Notes: generated from the sequence alone by a model not told the origin. A stretch of 40,667 nucleotides of DNA from Nonomuraea zeae (GCF_005889725.1 NZ_VCKX01000091.1:1-40667); one strand, 5' to 3'. Counted from the stretch's first letter, positions 1 through 7,594 are shown. Program-made: numbers and translations.

Positions 1-504
1 GAGCCAGGCCAGCTCGGCCTGGCTGGTGGCGTGGGCGATGATCAGCAGCCCCTGCCGGAACGGGTCATCGAACTCCTCGGCCCCCATCGGCCGATCCCCT
101 TCGTAGAAGAAGCTGGTGGGCTCCTCCAGGAACGCCAGTCGCCGGCGCAGCACGGCCGCCTGCTCTTTGGGCTCGTTCAGATGCCGGAGGAAGGCCAGCA
201 GCACGAACCATCGGTTTTCATCGCTGATGTCCAGCTCGTCAGGCTCCCGCAGGCGCTGCTCCAGCTCATCACGCCCCTCGGCCGTCAGGTAGAGCATGAG
301 CCTGGGCGCGGCGGCCGTGCCCGGCTCGTTTTTCCTGATGAGCCAGCCGGCCGTGACCATTCGCTTGATCGCCGGATAAAGCGTGCCGTCGGCCACCGGG
401 CGCACGTGCCCCATCAACGCCGCCACCCGTCTACGCAGATCGTAGCCGTGCAACGGCTGCTCCCTCAGAAACCCCAGCATCGCCAATTCCAACATGGTGG
501 CCAT
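1..504 (-). CDS. PadR-family transcriptional regulator (3' end beyond window)
   Basis: The minus strand encodes a PadR-type winged-helix repressor. The reading begins MATMLELAMLGFL, followed by REQPLHGYDLRRRV, and a wing region with DGTLYPAIKRMVTAGWL and a short beta hairpin ending in YLTAEGRDEL. LHGYDL and GTLYPAI are signatures of the PadR DNA-binding domain. After about residue 85 comes a helical C-terminal dimerisation region of the Vir_act_alpha_C type (FLRHLNEPKEQAAVLRRRL). The gene runs off the left edge, so the stop is not seen. Three in-frame ATGs lie at 507, 504 and 495. I chose 504 because GAGG stands four bases upstream, but 495 (MLELA...) is the usual PadR beginning. It is divergent from the hydrolase gene at 555 and shares a 50-bp promoter region with it, so that hydrolase is a likely target. 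Effector unknown. Confidence 0.85.
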   Translation of the reverse strand, partial: MATMLELAMLGFLREQPLHGYDLRRRVAALMGHVRPVADGTLYPAIKRMVTAGWLIRKNEPGTAAAPRLMLYLTAEGRDELEQRLREPDELDISDENRWFVLLAFLRHLNEPKEQAAVLRRRLAFLEEPTSFFYEGDRPMGAEEFDDPFRQGLLIIAHATSQAELAWL

Positions 505-516
505 CATACCTCGGAG

Positions 517-530
517 CCGATATATATTGG
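517..530. promoter_or_regulatory. AT-rich imperfect palindrome between padR-like gene and hydrolase
   Basis: CCGATATATATTGG is an almost perfect inverted repeat (CCRATATATATYGG) and the only AT-rich stretch nearby. It lies 13 bp upstream of the padR-like start and 25 bp upstream of the hydrolase ATG, so it can act on both promoters. Alternating TATATA palindromes of this kind are common autoregulatory operators of PadR proteins in actinobacteria. Assignment to this PadR is inference; it may also contain a -10 element. Confidence 0.45.
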
Positions 531-554
531 TCCCGATACAGGAGGAGAACCGTC

Positions 555-1316
555 ATGCACGATGCCATCGTTCACCACAGCGGCGCCCGTATGCGCTGGG
601 TAGAACTGCCGGGTCCGGATCCGGCTCGTGTCTACGTCCACGGCCTGGGCGCCACCTCGGCCCCCTACTACGCGGAGGTCGCCGCGCACCCCTTGCTGCC
701 GCGAAACCGCTCTCTCCTGATCGACCTGCTCGGGTTCGGCATCAGCGACCGCCCGCAGGACTTCGCCTACACCCTTGAGGCCCACGCGGACGCCCTGGCC
801 GAGGCGCTGCGCAAGGCCGGGGTCGCCGGTGCGGCGGTGATCGCGCACAGCATGGGTGGCGCGGTGGCGGCGGTCCTCGCGGCCCGTCACGCCGAGCTGG
901 TCGCCAACCTGATCCTCGTGGACGCCAACCTCGACCCTTACCCGCCCATCCCGGTGCAGCCCGGCGGCAGCGGTATCGCCTCCTACACCGAGGAGGCGTT
1001 CGTGGCGGAGGGCTGGAAGGAGGTTCGCGACCGGGTGGGGCCGCACTGGTGGTCGACGATGCGCCTGGCGGATCCGCGCGGGCTCCATCGCACGGCGGTC
1101 AGCCTGGCTCAGGGCACCACACCCACCATGCGCGAGCTCCTGCAGGCGCTTCCGATTCCCCGGGCCTATCTGCACCCGGAGGGCCAGGCGCCGGCCTCGG
1201 CGGAGGAGCTGCGCGCGTCCGGCGTCGAGGTCCTGGGCATTCCCGAGTCGGGACACAACATCATGCTGGACAACCCAGAAGCGTTCGCCCGCACCCTCAT
1301 GGCACTCCTCCCGTAG
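555..1316 (+). CDS. alpha/beta hydrolase
   Basis: A 253-residue alpha/beta-hydrolase-fold enzyme, probably cytosolic since there is no signal peptide. The oxyanion-hole strand is YVHGLGATS (about residues 27-35). The nucleophile elbow is AHSMGG with Ser99. The catalytic His is in SGHNIMLDN (His234). The acid may be Glu209 in the strand before it or Asp123, and is not certain. Length and motifs match small esterases, haloperoxidase-like or lipase-like hydrolases; substrate cannot be told. The start is supported by GGAGGAG eight bases upstream of the ATG. The gene is divergent from a PadR-type regulator, which probably represses it. Immediately after the stop, the last 26 bp of the gene are duplicated. 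Confidence 0.88.
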   Translation: MHDAIVHHSGARMRWVELPGPDPARVYVHGLGATSAPYYAEVAAHPLLPRNRSLLIDLLGFGISDRPQDFAYTLEAHADALAEALRKAGVAGAAVIAHSMGGAVAAVLAARHAELVANLILVDANLDPYPPIPVQPGGSGIASYTEEAFVAEGWKEVRDRVGPHWWSTMRLADPRGLHRTAVSLAQGTTPTMRELLQALPIPRAYLHPEGQAPASAEELRASGVEVLGIPESGHNIMLDNPEAFARTLMALLP

Positions 1317-1353
1317 GGCTCGCACCCACCCTCATGGCCCTCCTCCCGTAGGG
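1293..1353. repeat. tandem copy of the hydrolase gene end, including its stop codon
   Basis: The 26-bp segment 1293-1318 (begins ACCCTCATGGCACTCCTC and runs through the TAG stop) recurs at 1328-1353 with one mismatch, at a period of 35 bp. The first copy encodes the hydrolase C-terminus TLMALLP; the second is untranslated. It looks like a slippage or recombination duplication of the gene end. Confidence 0.8.
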
Positions 1354-1422
1354 GAGGTTCCCACCCCCTTGATGGCGGCTCCTCTGGAGGACACGGTTCC
1401 GCCCCCGCCCAGCTCGCCGCAA

Positions 1423-1579
1423 CCACCTACCCCGTTGAACCCACCTACCCCGCTGAACGACCTCGCCGCACTGCCCCACCCGACCGGCCCATTGGCTCAT
1501 CCGATCGGCTCACCGAACCGGTGAATGGGACCCGCCTCACCGGACCGGCCCTCACCGGACCGGCCCTCACCGGACCGGC
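1423..1579. repeat. short tandem repeats in intergenic DNA
   Basis: Two 18-bp copies differing at one base (CCACCTACCCCGTTGAAC at 1423-1440 and 1441-1458) are followed by three perfect 15-bp copies of CCTCACCGGACCGGC at 1535-1549, 1550-1564 and 1565-1579. They sit between the convergent hydrolase and RIO-kinase genes. No coding sequence is apparent in 1317-1593. The repeats are too short and lack spacers, so this is not a CRISPR. The GGACCGGCC arms could fold and might serve as a shared transcription end, but no classical terminator is evident. Confidence 0.7.
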
Positions 1580-1593
1580 CCACGAGACTGGCG

Positions 1594-2472
1594 TCACGGG
1601 GCCATGCCGGCCTCCTTGTGGAGGAGGGCGGCGAGGGATTCGGGGTCGGCGGACGGCAGGCCCTTGGCGGTGAACCAGGTGGCGACGTTGCGGGCGTCGC
1701 GGTCCAGGAACGACGGGCCCGCCGGGTGGGCGATCACGTCCACGATCTGCGGGAGGTCGATGATCACGAGCCTCCCGTCATGGACCAGCAGGTTGTACGG
1801 GGACAGGTCCCCATGCGCCAGCCCCGCCCGGGCCAGGGTGACCATGGCCGACACCAACTGCTCCCAGAGATTTTCGAGATCGTCGGACACCTGCGCCAGC
1901 CGCGGCGCAGCATACCCCTCCGGACTCCCGATGAACTCCTGGAGGATCTCCGTCCCGACAATCTGCACCGGGTACGGCACCGGCACCCCGAGCTCCCACA
2001 GCCGGCACAACGCCCCGAACTCGGCGACCGCCCACTGCCCGGCGATCACCTGCTTGCCGAACGCCGTCCGGTTGGCCATGGCCCGGTTCATCCGGCTCTC
2101 GCGGGTCCTGCGGCCCTCCATGTAGCCGGAGTCACGGTGGAACATGCGGTGCTCGGACGAGCGGTACCGCTTGGCGGCCAGCAGGCACACGCGGTCGGTG
2201 CCCGGCACGCCCCGGGAGATCAGATGGACGTCGGCCTCTTTGCCGGTCTTGAGCACGCCGTGCTCGGTGTCGACGGCGGCCAGCTCGGTGACCAGCCAGC
2301 CGGGGTACGGCTTGGGGCCCTTCTCGGTCGGCGTGCTCTGGTCCCAGGTGGACCAGCGGTCGCCTTCGGGCGGCCCGTCGTCAGCCAGCTCGGGAGTGCT
2401 CTCGAGCCATTCGATGTCATCGGCGTCGAGGGCGTTCTTGCCACGGCTGCGGTGTTGCGAGTGCTTCGGCAC
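1594..2472 (-). CDS. RIO-family serine/threonine protein kinase (RIO1-like)
   Basis: A 292-residue atypical kinase of the RIO family, which phosphorylates or autophosphorylates on serine and is best known from ribosome maturation in archaea and eukaryotes; the bacterial members have poorly known roles. Visible elements are an ATP-binding loop LKTGKEADVH (about 75-83), the phosphate-anchoring lysine in AAKRYR (Lys101), a RIO-type insert rich in Arg (119-135), the catalytic loop HGDLSPYNLLV (Asp222, Asn227) and the metal-binding IIDLPQ (Asp239). The first 60 residues are polar and probably disordered. The start is GTG with a GGAG ten bases upstream. It stands alone, convergent with the hydrolase. 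Family assignment is firm; the substrate is unknown. Confidence 0.9.
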   Translation of the reverse strand: MPKHSQHRSRGKNALDADDIEWLESTPELADDGPPEGDRWSTWDQSTPTEKGPKPYPGWLVTELAAVDTEHGVLKTGKEADVHLISRGVPGTDRVCLLAAKRYRSSEHRMFHRDSGYMEGRRTRESRMNRAMANRTAFGKQVIAGQWAVAEFGALCRLWELGVPVPYPVQIVGTEILQEFIGSPEGYAAPRLAQVSDDLENLWEQLVSAMVTLARAGLAHGDLSPYNLLVHDGRLVIIDLPQIVDVIAHPAGPSFLDRDARNVATWFTAKGLPSADPESLAALLHKEAGMAP

Positions 2473-2723
2473 GGTGGGATTGCTCCAAGGATGAGGCCCA
2501 CCGGCTCGCGATCAGGTCAGCGAACGCCTGGCGGGAGGGATCGTGGACGCGGAAAACGGCACGCGGACAGTCGTCGTCACGGTCTCACCCTCCCTTCGCG
2601 TTGCAGCGATCAACCCGGCTGAGTATGCCGGGCCAGGAACTGACCTGGCAACCGATTAACCGGGAGGGGCGGGGCCGGGATAATGCGGTGCGGCCCCGCG
2701 AGGCCGGCTTGTAGCGTGCGGGC

Positions 2724-3284
2724 ATGCGACGCTGCGACGACTGCGCCTCCTGGGAGCCGGCGGGGGCGCCCGGTTGCGCCCGGTGCGCCTGGCTGGTCGA
2801 CGAGATCGTCGAAGAGGGCTGGCGCGCCTTCCTGGAGCGCGACTTCGGCGCCGCCGGGCCGCAGGACGAGCGCCTCATCGCCGAAATGGTCGTCGACGAG
2901 CCAGGAAAGCACCTGTGGCGGGTGGTCGACGCCGCCTACGACCGCCTGACCTGCGCCGAGTGCGGTGGCAAGCTGAGCAGGGGCCCGGCCGGCTGCGCCC
3001 CCTGCGACCTGGCGAACGGCTTTCGCTACGCGGCCATCGAGATCGATCGTCCTGGCGTTCCGCCGGGGAACGAGCACGCGCTGCGGGTCAACGTGGCCGT
3101 GGCCCGCCGGCCGTCCGGGATCTCGGCGTCCGAGGTGTTGCTGCGGCGGCTGGGCCTGCCCATCCTGCTGGAGGGACGGCTGCCCACCACGTCACAGGCT
3201 CAGGCCACGAAGGCCCTGGCGAACAAGGGCGCCACGGAGGCGGAGCTGGAGGCGTTCATGTACGAGGAGTGGGGGACCGCTTAA
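2724..3284 (+). CDS. double zinc-ribbon protein of unknown function
   Basis: 186 residues, not recognised as a named family. It has two four-cysteine clusters: Cys4/Cys7...Cys18/Cys21 and Cys77/Cys80...Cys91/Cys94, each CxxC-x10-CxxC, as in rubredoxin-like or treble-clef zinc ribbons. The C-terminal half (about 105-186) is Cys-free and mixed alpha/beta. It includes a segment with ASEVLLRRLGLPILLEG and a helical end. Codon use is strongly GC3, which supports a real gene. The ATG has only a weak ribosome site. Upstream at 2679-2684 GATAAT could be a -10 box, and it lies in the loop between 8-bp inverted arms GCGGGGCC (2669-2676) and GGCCCCGC (2692-2699). The 2473-2723 gap between it and the RIO-kinase gene otherwise shows nothing clear. 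Confidence 0.7.
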   Translation: MRRCDDCASWEPAGAPGCARCAWLVDEIVEEGWRAFLERDFGAAGPQDERLIAEMVVDEPGKHLWRVVDAAYDRLTCAECGGKLSRGPAGCAPCDLANGFRYAAIEIDRPGVPPGNEHALRVNVAVARRPSGISASEVLLRRLGLPILLEGRLPTTSQAQATKALANKGATEAELEAFMYEEWGTA

Positions 3285-3486
3285 TCAGGGTGCCACCGCA
3301 GGTCGAGGTCCACGTCGAAGCCGATGTAGGTCCGCAGGCGCTTGCGACGGATGCCGGTCCGGTCGGCCAGGAGGAGGTCCGGCTCCAGCCACTGGCGCAT
3401 GTCCAGAGTCGAGGAGGCTCTCGAACAGCTTGAACTCGTAAAGGTGAAAACCGGTCTGCGGCGGTGTCCGGCAAGGCCGTAGTCAT
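3281..3486 (-). pseudogene. frameshifted remnant of a small gene
   Basis: No single frame spans this stretch with good codon use, but three short segments in successive frames do. They are MTTALPDTAADRF from 3486, then a frame reading HLYEFKLFESLLDS, then DMRQWLEPDLLLADRTGIRR and the rest to a stop at 3281. Within each segment the third codon position is almost all G/C, and it falls to near random outside the right frame. This suggests a former gene of about 65-70 codons broken by at least two frameshifts, or sequencing errors. I do not recognise the family. The alternative is a short intact protein (71 residues from 3496) whose N-terminal half would have atypical codons. Confidence 0.4.
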
Positions 3487-3545
3487 CGAAAGGCATGCTC
3501 GGTGAATCTCGCGCGAGGCGTCCACGATGTCACGGCGCTTAGCCG

Positions 3546-4151
3546 TCAGGGCAGGTCTTTGCGCTCTTCCATCGTGCGCCGGTAGAGCTCGTCGATCTGG
3601 TCCAGCGGGTCCGGGGGGCGGCGGCGTGCCTCGATCTCCAGGTCGGTGCGCGAAGTCAGGTCGGCGATGCCCGTCGAGGTGTGGTGCACCTGGTCGCCGA
3701 GCAGGTCGGCGCGGATGCGGGCGCACATCGCGGTCAGCTTGGCCTGGTGCTCCCTGAGCCGGTCGAGCGTGACGTGGTCGACGAAGGAGGACATGCGGCG
3801 CTGCTGGGCGTACATCCCGAGCTGCCCGTCGTGCACGTCGGCCTGGACGGTCAGGTCGGCCATGAGGCGCGGCAGGTCGCCCAGCCCCCAGCCCTGGCGC
3901 TGGGCGTGGTCGATGGCCTGGCGGGTCAGGGACACCTCGCGGCGCAGGTCGAGCCGCAGCCGCTCGACCTCGGCGGCGTCACCCGTGCCCATCGCGTTGA
4001 CGTGCGTGGTGAGCCGCGTCGTGGCCTGCCTGGCCTTGACCGCGGCCTTCTTGCCGAGCTTGATCAGCAGATAGAGGCCGACCCCTCCCAGCAGCAGGAG
4101 GAAGGCCAGGATCACCAGTATGACGACAAGAAACTCGCTGATCTCCGCCAC
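3546..4151 (-). CDS. membrane-anchored helical protein of unknown function
   Basis: About 201 residues. A single N-terminal membrane segment (EFLVVILVILAFLLLLGG, VGLYLLIKLG) is followed by a basic patch KKAAVKARQATTR. A long, mostly helical cytosolic part of about 155 residues follows, rich in Arg, Glu, Gln and Leu (VERLRLDLRREVSLTRQAI, DRLREHQAKLTAMCARIRADL) that may form a coiled coil. It ends in a polar tail containing PPDPLDQIDELYRRTMEERK. The GTG at 4151 is preferred because the membrane segment then begins at residue 7, although the GGGAG is very close. A TTG at 4217 would add an implausible Arg-rich leader. The architecture resembles actinobacterial scaffold-like proteins, but I cannot assign a function. 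It is divergent from the SDR-hydrolase pair. Confidence 0.7.
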   Translation of the reverse strand: MAEISEFLVVILVILAFLLLLGGVGLYLLIKLGKKAAVKARQATTRLTTHVNAMGTGDAAEVERLRLDLRREVSLTRQAIDHAQRQGWGLGDLPRLMADLTVQADVHDGQLGMYAQQRRMSSFVDHVTLDRLREHQAKLTAMCARIRADLLGDQVHHTSTGIADLTSRTDLEIEARRRPPDPLDQIDELYRRTMEERKDLP

Positions 4152-4306
4152 CTCCCGTTGGTGCTGATGCCTAGAGGATAGTCGGCCGGAGCGGCGCCGG
4201 CGCGCGGTGCCAAGCAAGCCCTTGGTTGATGATGCTCTTGATCGGGGCCAAGGGGTGTGTTTCAGTTCACATGTCCGCAGACCCGGTGCAGGAGAGGACG
4301 TGGCGC

Positions 4307-5065
4307 GTGCTTGACGGCAAGGTTGTGATCATCACGGGCGGCGCGAGGGGCATGGGCGCGGCCACCGCGCGCAGGTGCGTGGCGGCGGGGGCGCGGGTCG
4401 TGCTCACCGACGTGCTCACCGAGGAGGGCACCGCCACCGCCAAGGAGCTCGGCGCCCGCTTCGTGGAGCACGACGTGACGAAGCAGGAGGAGTGGGCGGC
4501 GGTGGTCGAGGCCACCCTGGAGGAGCACGGGCGGCTCGACGGGCTCGTCAACAACGCGGGCATCGCCACCCTGCTGACGATCGAGCAGCAGCCGCTGGAG
4601 GAGTTCGAGCGCGTGCTCCAGGTGAACCTGGTCGGCGTCTTCCTGGGCCTGAAAGCCGTGGTCGCGGCCATGCGCGAGGCCGGCGGCGGCGCGGTGGTGA
4701 ACCTGTCGTCGGTCGCCGGGCTCACCGCACTGCCCGCCACCGGCGGGTACGGCGCCTCCAAATGGGGCGTGCGCGGGCTGACCAAGATCGCCGCGCTGGA
4801 GTTCGGGCGGGACGGCATCCGCGTCAACTCCGTACATCCCGGGATGATCGTCACGCCGATGACGCAGTCGCTCGGGGCGCTGTCGGGGGAGGGCACCTTC
4901 CCGCTGGCTCCCGCCGGGCGCTGGGGAGAGGCCGAGGAGGTCGCGGAGGCGATCGCGTTCCTGCTGTCGGACGCGGCCTCGTACATCACGGGGGCCGAGC
5001 TGGCCATCGACGGCGGGTGGACGGCAGGGGAGGGCTCGCTGCTGCCCCCGCCGGGGAGGCGGTGA
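4307..5065 (+). CDS. short-chain dehydrogenase/reductase (3-alpha/20-beta-hydroxysteroid dehydrogenase-like)
   Basis: A classical SDR of about 252 residues catalysing NAD(P)-dependent oxidation or reduction of an alcohol/ketone. The Rossmann glycine motif TGGARGMG lies at the N-terminus, followed by the structural motif NNAG and the catalytic Ser (NLSSVAG) with YGASK (Tyr-x-x-x-Lys). The C-terminal cofactor/tetramer segment ends ITGAELAIDGGWTAG. The sequence most resembles the FabG/20-beta-hydroxysteroid dehydrogenase subgroup. An Asp at the end of beta-2 (VVLTDV) suggests NAD(H) preference. GTG at 4307 is chosen because GGAGAGG lies nine bases upstream and LDGKVVIITGG is the standard SDR beginning; the longer reading from 4226 lacks support. 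It is followed after 3 bp by an alpha/beta-hydrolase gene, so the two form an operon and may act on the same lipid-like or terpenoid substrate. Confidence 0.9.
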   Translation: MLDGKVVIITGGARGMGAATARRCVAAGARVVLTDVLTEEGTATAKELGARFVEHDVTKQEEWAAVVEATLEEHGRLDGLVNNAGIATLLTIEQQPLEEFERVLQVNLVGVFLGLKAVVAAMREAGGGAVVNLSSVAGLTALPATGGYGASKWGVRGLTKIAALEFGRDGIRVNSVHPGMIVTPMTQSLGALSGEGTFPLAPAGRWGEAEEVAEAIAFLLSDAASYITGAELAIDGGWTAGEGSLLPPPGRR

Positions 5066-5068
5066 GAG

Positions 5069-5869
5069 ATGCCGTACGCGGACGTCGGCGGAAATATCAG
5101 GATCTTCTACACCGATGACGGGGACGGGCCGCCCCTGCTGCTCGTCCACGGCTGGGGCACCGACTCCCACCAATGGTCCTGGCACATCGACGCGCTCGCC
5201 GCCGCCGGGCACCGCGTGATCGCCGCCGACCTGCGCGGGCACGGCTACTCCTCGGTCCCGCTGACGGGCAACACGCCGCGCCTGATGGCCGCCGACCTGG
5301 CCGGCCTGCTCGACGTGCTCGGCGTCCCCGAGGTGGTCGCCGTCGGGCACTCGATGGGGGGCCAGGTCGTGTCCATCCTCGCCGTCGAGCACCCGGATCG
5401 GGTGCGCGCGCTGGTCACCCTCGACCCCGGCTACGGCATGACGGCCGGCATCGCCGCGCGCTTCCCCGAGATGATCGCGGGCCTGCGCGGCGAGCACGCC
5501 CACGCCGCCGCCGAGGCGATCGACGAATGGTGCACGAACGCCGCCACCCCCGCCGTCATCAGGCGCTGGCACAAACGCCGCCTGTACGGGATGGCGCCGC
5601 ACGTGCTCGCCGAGGCGTTCGAGGCCATGTTCACCGGCCCGGAGGCCATCGGGACGCGACCGGCGAGCGACGACTACCTGGCACGCAGGCAGTGCCCGGT
5701 GCTGTCGATCTGGGCGGACCCCGAGCGGGCCGGATGGGAGGCCGGCCTGCTCAAGCACCCGGGGTCCAGGGTCGTGTGCTGGGACGGTTCGAGCCACCGG
5801 CTGCACGAGGAGCGCCCGGCCGAGTTGGTGCACCTGCTGAGCGGATGGCTGCGCACCCTGCGGACCTGA
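5069..5869 (+). CDS. alpha/beta hydrolase (operon partner of the SDR)
   Basis: A 266-residue alpha/beta-hydrolase with oxyanion-hole motif LLVHGWGTDSHQW, a DLRGHGYS strand typical of the epoxide hydrolase/peroxidase group, nucleophile elbow GHSMGG (about Ser94) and a late histidine in GSSHRLHEERP. Trp residues after HGWG resemble the haloalkane dehalogenase/epoxide hydrolase/C-C hydrolase subgroup, so more than one chemistry is possible. No signal peptide. The ATG follows the SDR stop by three bases and the SDR 3' end (GGGGAGGCGG) supplies the ribosome site, so translation is probably coupled. The gene ends in a strong hairpin just 10 bp after the stop, closing a two-gene unit. Confidence 0.88.
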   Translation: MPYADVGGNIRIFYTDDGDGPPLLLVHGWGTDSHQWSWHIDALAAAGHRVIAADLRGHGYSSVPLTGNTPRLMAADLAGLLDVLGVPEVVAVGHSMGGQVVSILAVEHPDRVRALVTLDPGYGMTAGIAARFPEMIAGLRGEHAHAAAEAIDEWCTNAATPAVIRRWHKRRLYGMAPHVLAEAFEAMFTGPEAIGTRPASDDYLARRQCPVLSIWADPERAGWEAGLLKHPGSRVVCWDGSSHRLHEERPAELVHLLSGWLRTLRT

Positions 5870-5878
5870 AAAGCGTAT

Positions 5879-5913
5879 GGGGCCCGGCGGCGCGGGTGCC
5901 GCCGCCGGGCCCC
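5879..5913. terminator. 14-bp-stem hairpin terminator
   Basis: GGGGCCCGGCGGC (5879-5891) and GCCGCCGGGCCCC (5901-5913) are perfect complements; one more G-C pair leaves a 7-nt loop. There is no U-tract, as usual in actinobacteria. A second inverted repeat follows (GTGTGAGCG at 5919-5927 with CGCTCACAC at 5952-5960). Together they separate the SDR-hydrolase operon from the convergent DUF4126 gene and may work in both directions. Confidence 0.8.
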
Positions 5914-6043
5914 GAACGGTGTGAGCGAGCCAGGGGTTGGGGGCCTCGTTGCGCTCACACGTCTCATCCGGTCGTTCGCAACCTGGAGACGACCGTACGA
6001 GACGCGTCGCCGGCCCCGCGTCAGCCCGCAGGATGATCGGGCG

Positions 6044-6649
6044 TCAGCCTGGCGGGTGACCCCGGGCCGCCCGCCGGCGCGCGCGGAAGCGGCGTACGCG
6101 CCTGATCAGCCACCAGGCCAGCACGGCCAGCAGCAGCAAGGCGACGATCACCAGCACGGGCATGAACACGGCGATCAGGCTCATGCCCAGCGCCCCGGCG
6201 TCCTCGGCCGTGCTGACCACGGGCGCGCCCACCCCGGCCGTGCCCACGTTGATCACCGGGCGGGCGGCCGACTTGACCGCGTGCACGGCCAGCGCCATCA
6301 CGATGCCCAGCAGCCAGCCCACCCATGGGCGCTCGGTCATCCAGGTGGACTTGTCGAGCTCGGCGGCGGCGGTCGTGGCGGAGAAGACCACGCCGCCGGA
6401 GGCCGGCCTGATCACGGTCTGGATGGCGTCGTTGACGCTGTCGACGGCCGGCACCTTGTCCAGGACGAACTCGGCGGCCAGCAGGACCGCGATGATCGCG
6501 AGTACGCCCCAGTTCGACAGCCAAGCGTAGCCGTCCGGCAGTCGCACCGAGTCGGTGAGGTTCGCGAGCACGCCCACGACCAGGAGTGGGATGTAGGCGT
6601 TCAGGCCGGCGGCCGTGGACAGTCCGAGACCGGTCAGTGCGGCGAGCAT
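6044..6649 (-). CDS. DUF4126-family integral membrane protein
   Basis: 201 residues with a hydrophobic pattern of about five membrane segments. The N-terminus LTGLGLSTAAGLNAYIPLLV is the DUF4126 signature. It is followed by GVLAIIAVLLAAEFVLDKVPAVDSV with a conserved Asp-Lys-Val-Pro turn. Glycine-rich segments follow (GGVVFSATTAAAEL, VGWLLGIVMALAVHAVKSAARPV), and the last is a long helix VLVIVALLLLAVLAWWLI. The tail is very basic (RRVRRFRARRRAARG) and should lie in the cytosol. The family is widespread but has no assigned function; some members are thought to be permease-like. It is preceded on the same strand by the choline-kinase-like gene 39 bp upstream and may be cotranscribed with it. Confidence 0.85.
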   Translation of the reverse strand: MLAALTGLGLSTAAGLNAYIPLLVVGVLANLTDSVRLPDGYAWLSNWGVLAIIAVLLAAEFVLDKVPAVDSVNDAIQTVIRPASGGVVFSATTAAAELDKSTWMTERPWVGWLLGIVMALAVHAVKSAARPVINVGTAGVGAPVVSTAEDAGALGMSLIAVFMPVLVIVALLLLAVLAWWLIRRVRRFRARRRAARGHPPG

Positions 6650-6688
6650 GCACCCCAGTCTGCCCGCCCGGAGGCGGCCGTGCCGCGG

Positions 6689-7594
6689 CTAATCCGGCCG
6701 CGCCGCCTCGTCCATGAGATCGGCCAGGTCAGGCCCGGTGAACTCGGTCACCGCCCGCTCGTACTTCTCCATGCCCCACGACCAGAAGTCGAAGTCGATG
6801 CTCTCGTTGGCGCCGTCCTGGATGGAGGCCCAGAGCGTCCAGCCGTACTTGGACATGAGGCCGAGCAGCCGGGCTCGCGCGATCTTGTGGCGGAGCCGGC
6901 GGCCGTAGTACGCGGTGACCAGCTCCTCCAGGTGGCCGGGCGGGAGGTCCGACTCGCTCCAGATGTTGCCCAGCTCGAAGCAGGCGTCGTTGTTGCCGGC
7001 GTACTCGTAGTCGATGAGCCACAGGCGCTCGCCGTCGTCGAGGATGTTGCCCGGCAGGAGGTCGTTGTTGCAGGGCACGGTGCCCTCGTCGCGGACCGCC
7101 AGACATTTCCGGATCCGGGCGACGGTGGGCATGAAGTCGAGATACCTGGGCGGGAGCCGGAAGCCGCGGTCCCCGACGATGGCCAGGTAGCGCCGCTGGA
7201 TGTCGAACATGTCGAAGTCCCGTACGAACCGCGGCCCCGCGTGCAGGCGGCGGCAGGCCCGGGCGACGCGCGGCAGGTTCGCCGGGTCGCGCAGGTCGGC
7301 CTCCGTGAAGGTGCGCCCCGGCAGGAATCCCACCACCAGCACCCCGAGCTCGGGGTGGTAACCGTGCACGGGAGCGCCCACCCCGGCCTCCGCAGCGGCC
7401 AGCGAGCAGGCGTGCTCGGCGTCCCTGTCGATCGCCAGCAGGTCGCCGTCGCTGGCCGACACGCGCACGACGTACGTGCCACGCGGGGTGGTGACCTTGT
7501 AGTTGTGGTTGGTGAGCCCGCCCGGCAGCTCCGCCACGGTGCGCGGCATGCCGGACAGCAGGGGGATGCGATCGAGGACCTCGGGCACGGCCAT
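6689..7594 (-). CDS. choline/ethanolamine kinase-like phosphotransferase
   Basis: 301 residues of the choline kinase (LicA)/APH fold, which transfers the ATP gamma-phosphate to a small alcohol such as choline or ethanolamine. The glycine loop is LPGGLTNHNYKV (23-34), and the phosphate-contacting strand is GTYVVRV. The catalytic Brenner motif in its choline-kinase form is CNNDLLPGNIL (175-185, Asp178). The metal-binding motif is IDYEYAGNN (Asp195). Aromatic residues near the C-terminus (KYGWTLWASIQ, FDFWSWGMEKYER) match the choline-binding wall of the family. It lies back to back with a dimethylglycine/sarcosine dehydrogenase-like gene across a 67-bp promoter carrying a GntR-type operator. This suggests joint control and a role in choline or methylamine-related metabolism (inference). 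The ATG at 7594 has no clear ribosome site. Confidence 0.87.
   Translation of the reverse strand: MAVPEVLDRIPLLSGMPRTVAELPGGLTNHNYKVTTPRGTYVVRVSASDGDLLAIDRDAEHACSLAAAEAGVGAPVHGYHPELGVLVVGFLPGRTFTEADLRDPANLPRVARACRRLHAGPRFVRDFDMFDIQRRYLAIVGDRGFRLPPRYLDFMPTVARIRKCLAVRDEGTVPCNNDLLPGNILDDGERLWLIDYEYAGNNDACFELGNIWSESDLPPGHLEELVTAYYGRRLRHKIARARLLGLMSKYGWTLWASIQDGANESIDFDFWSWGMEKYERAVTEFTGPDLADLMDEAARPD

Noticed and set aside
1423..1579. Possible CRISPR array
   Set aside because: Units of 15 and 18 bp are directly adjacent, with no spacers and no cas genes.
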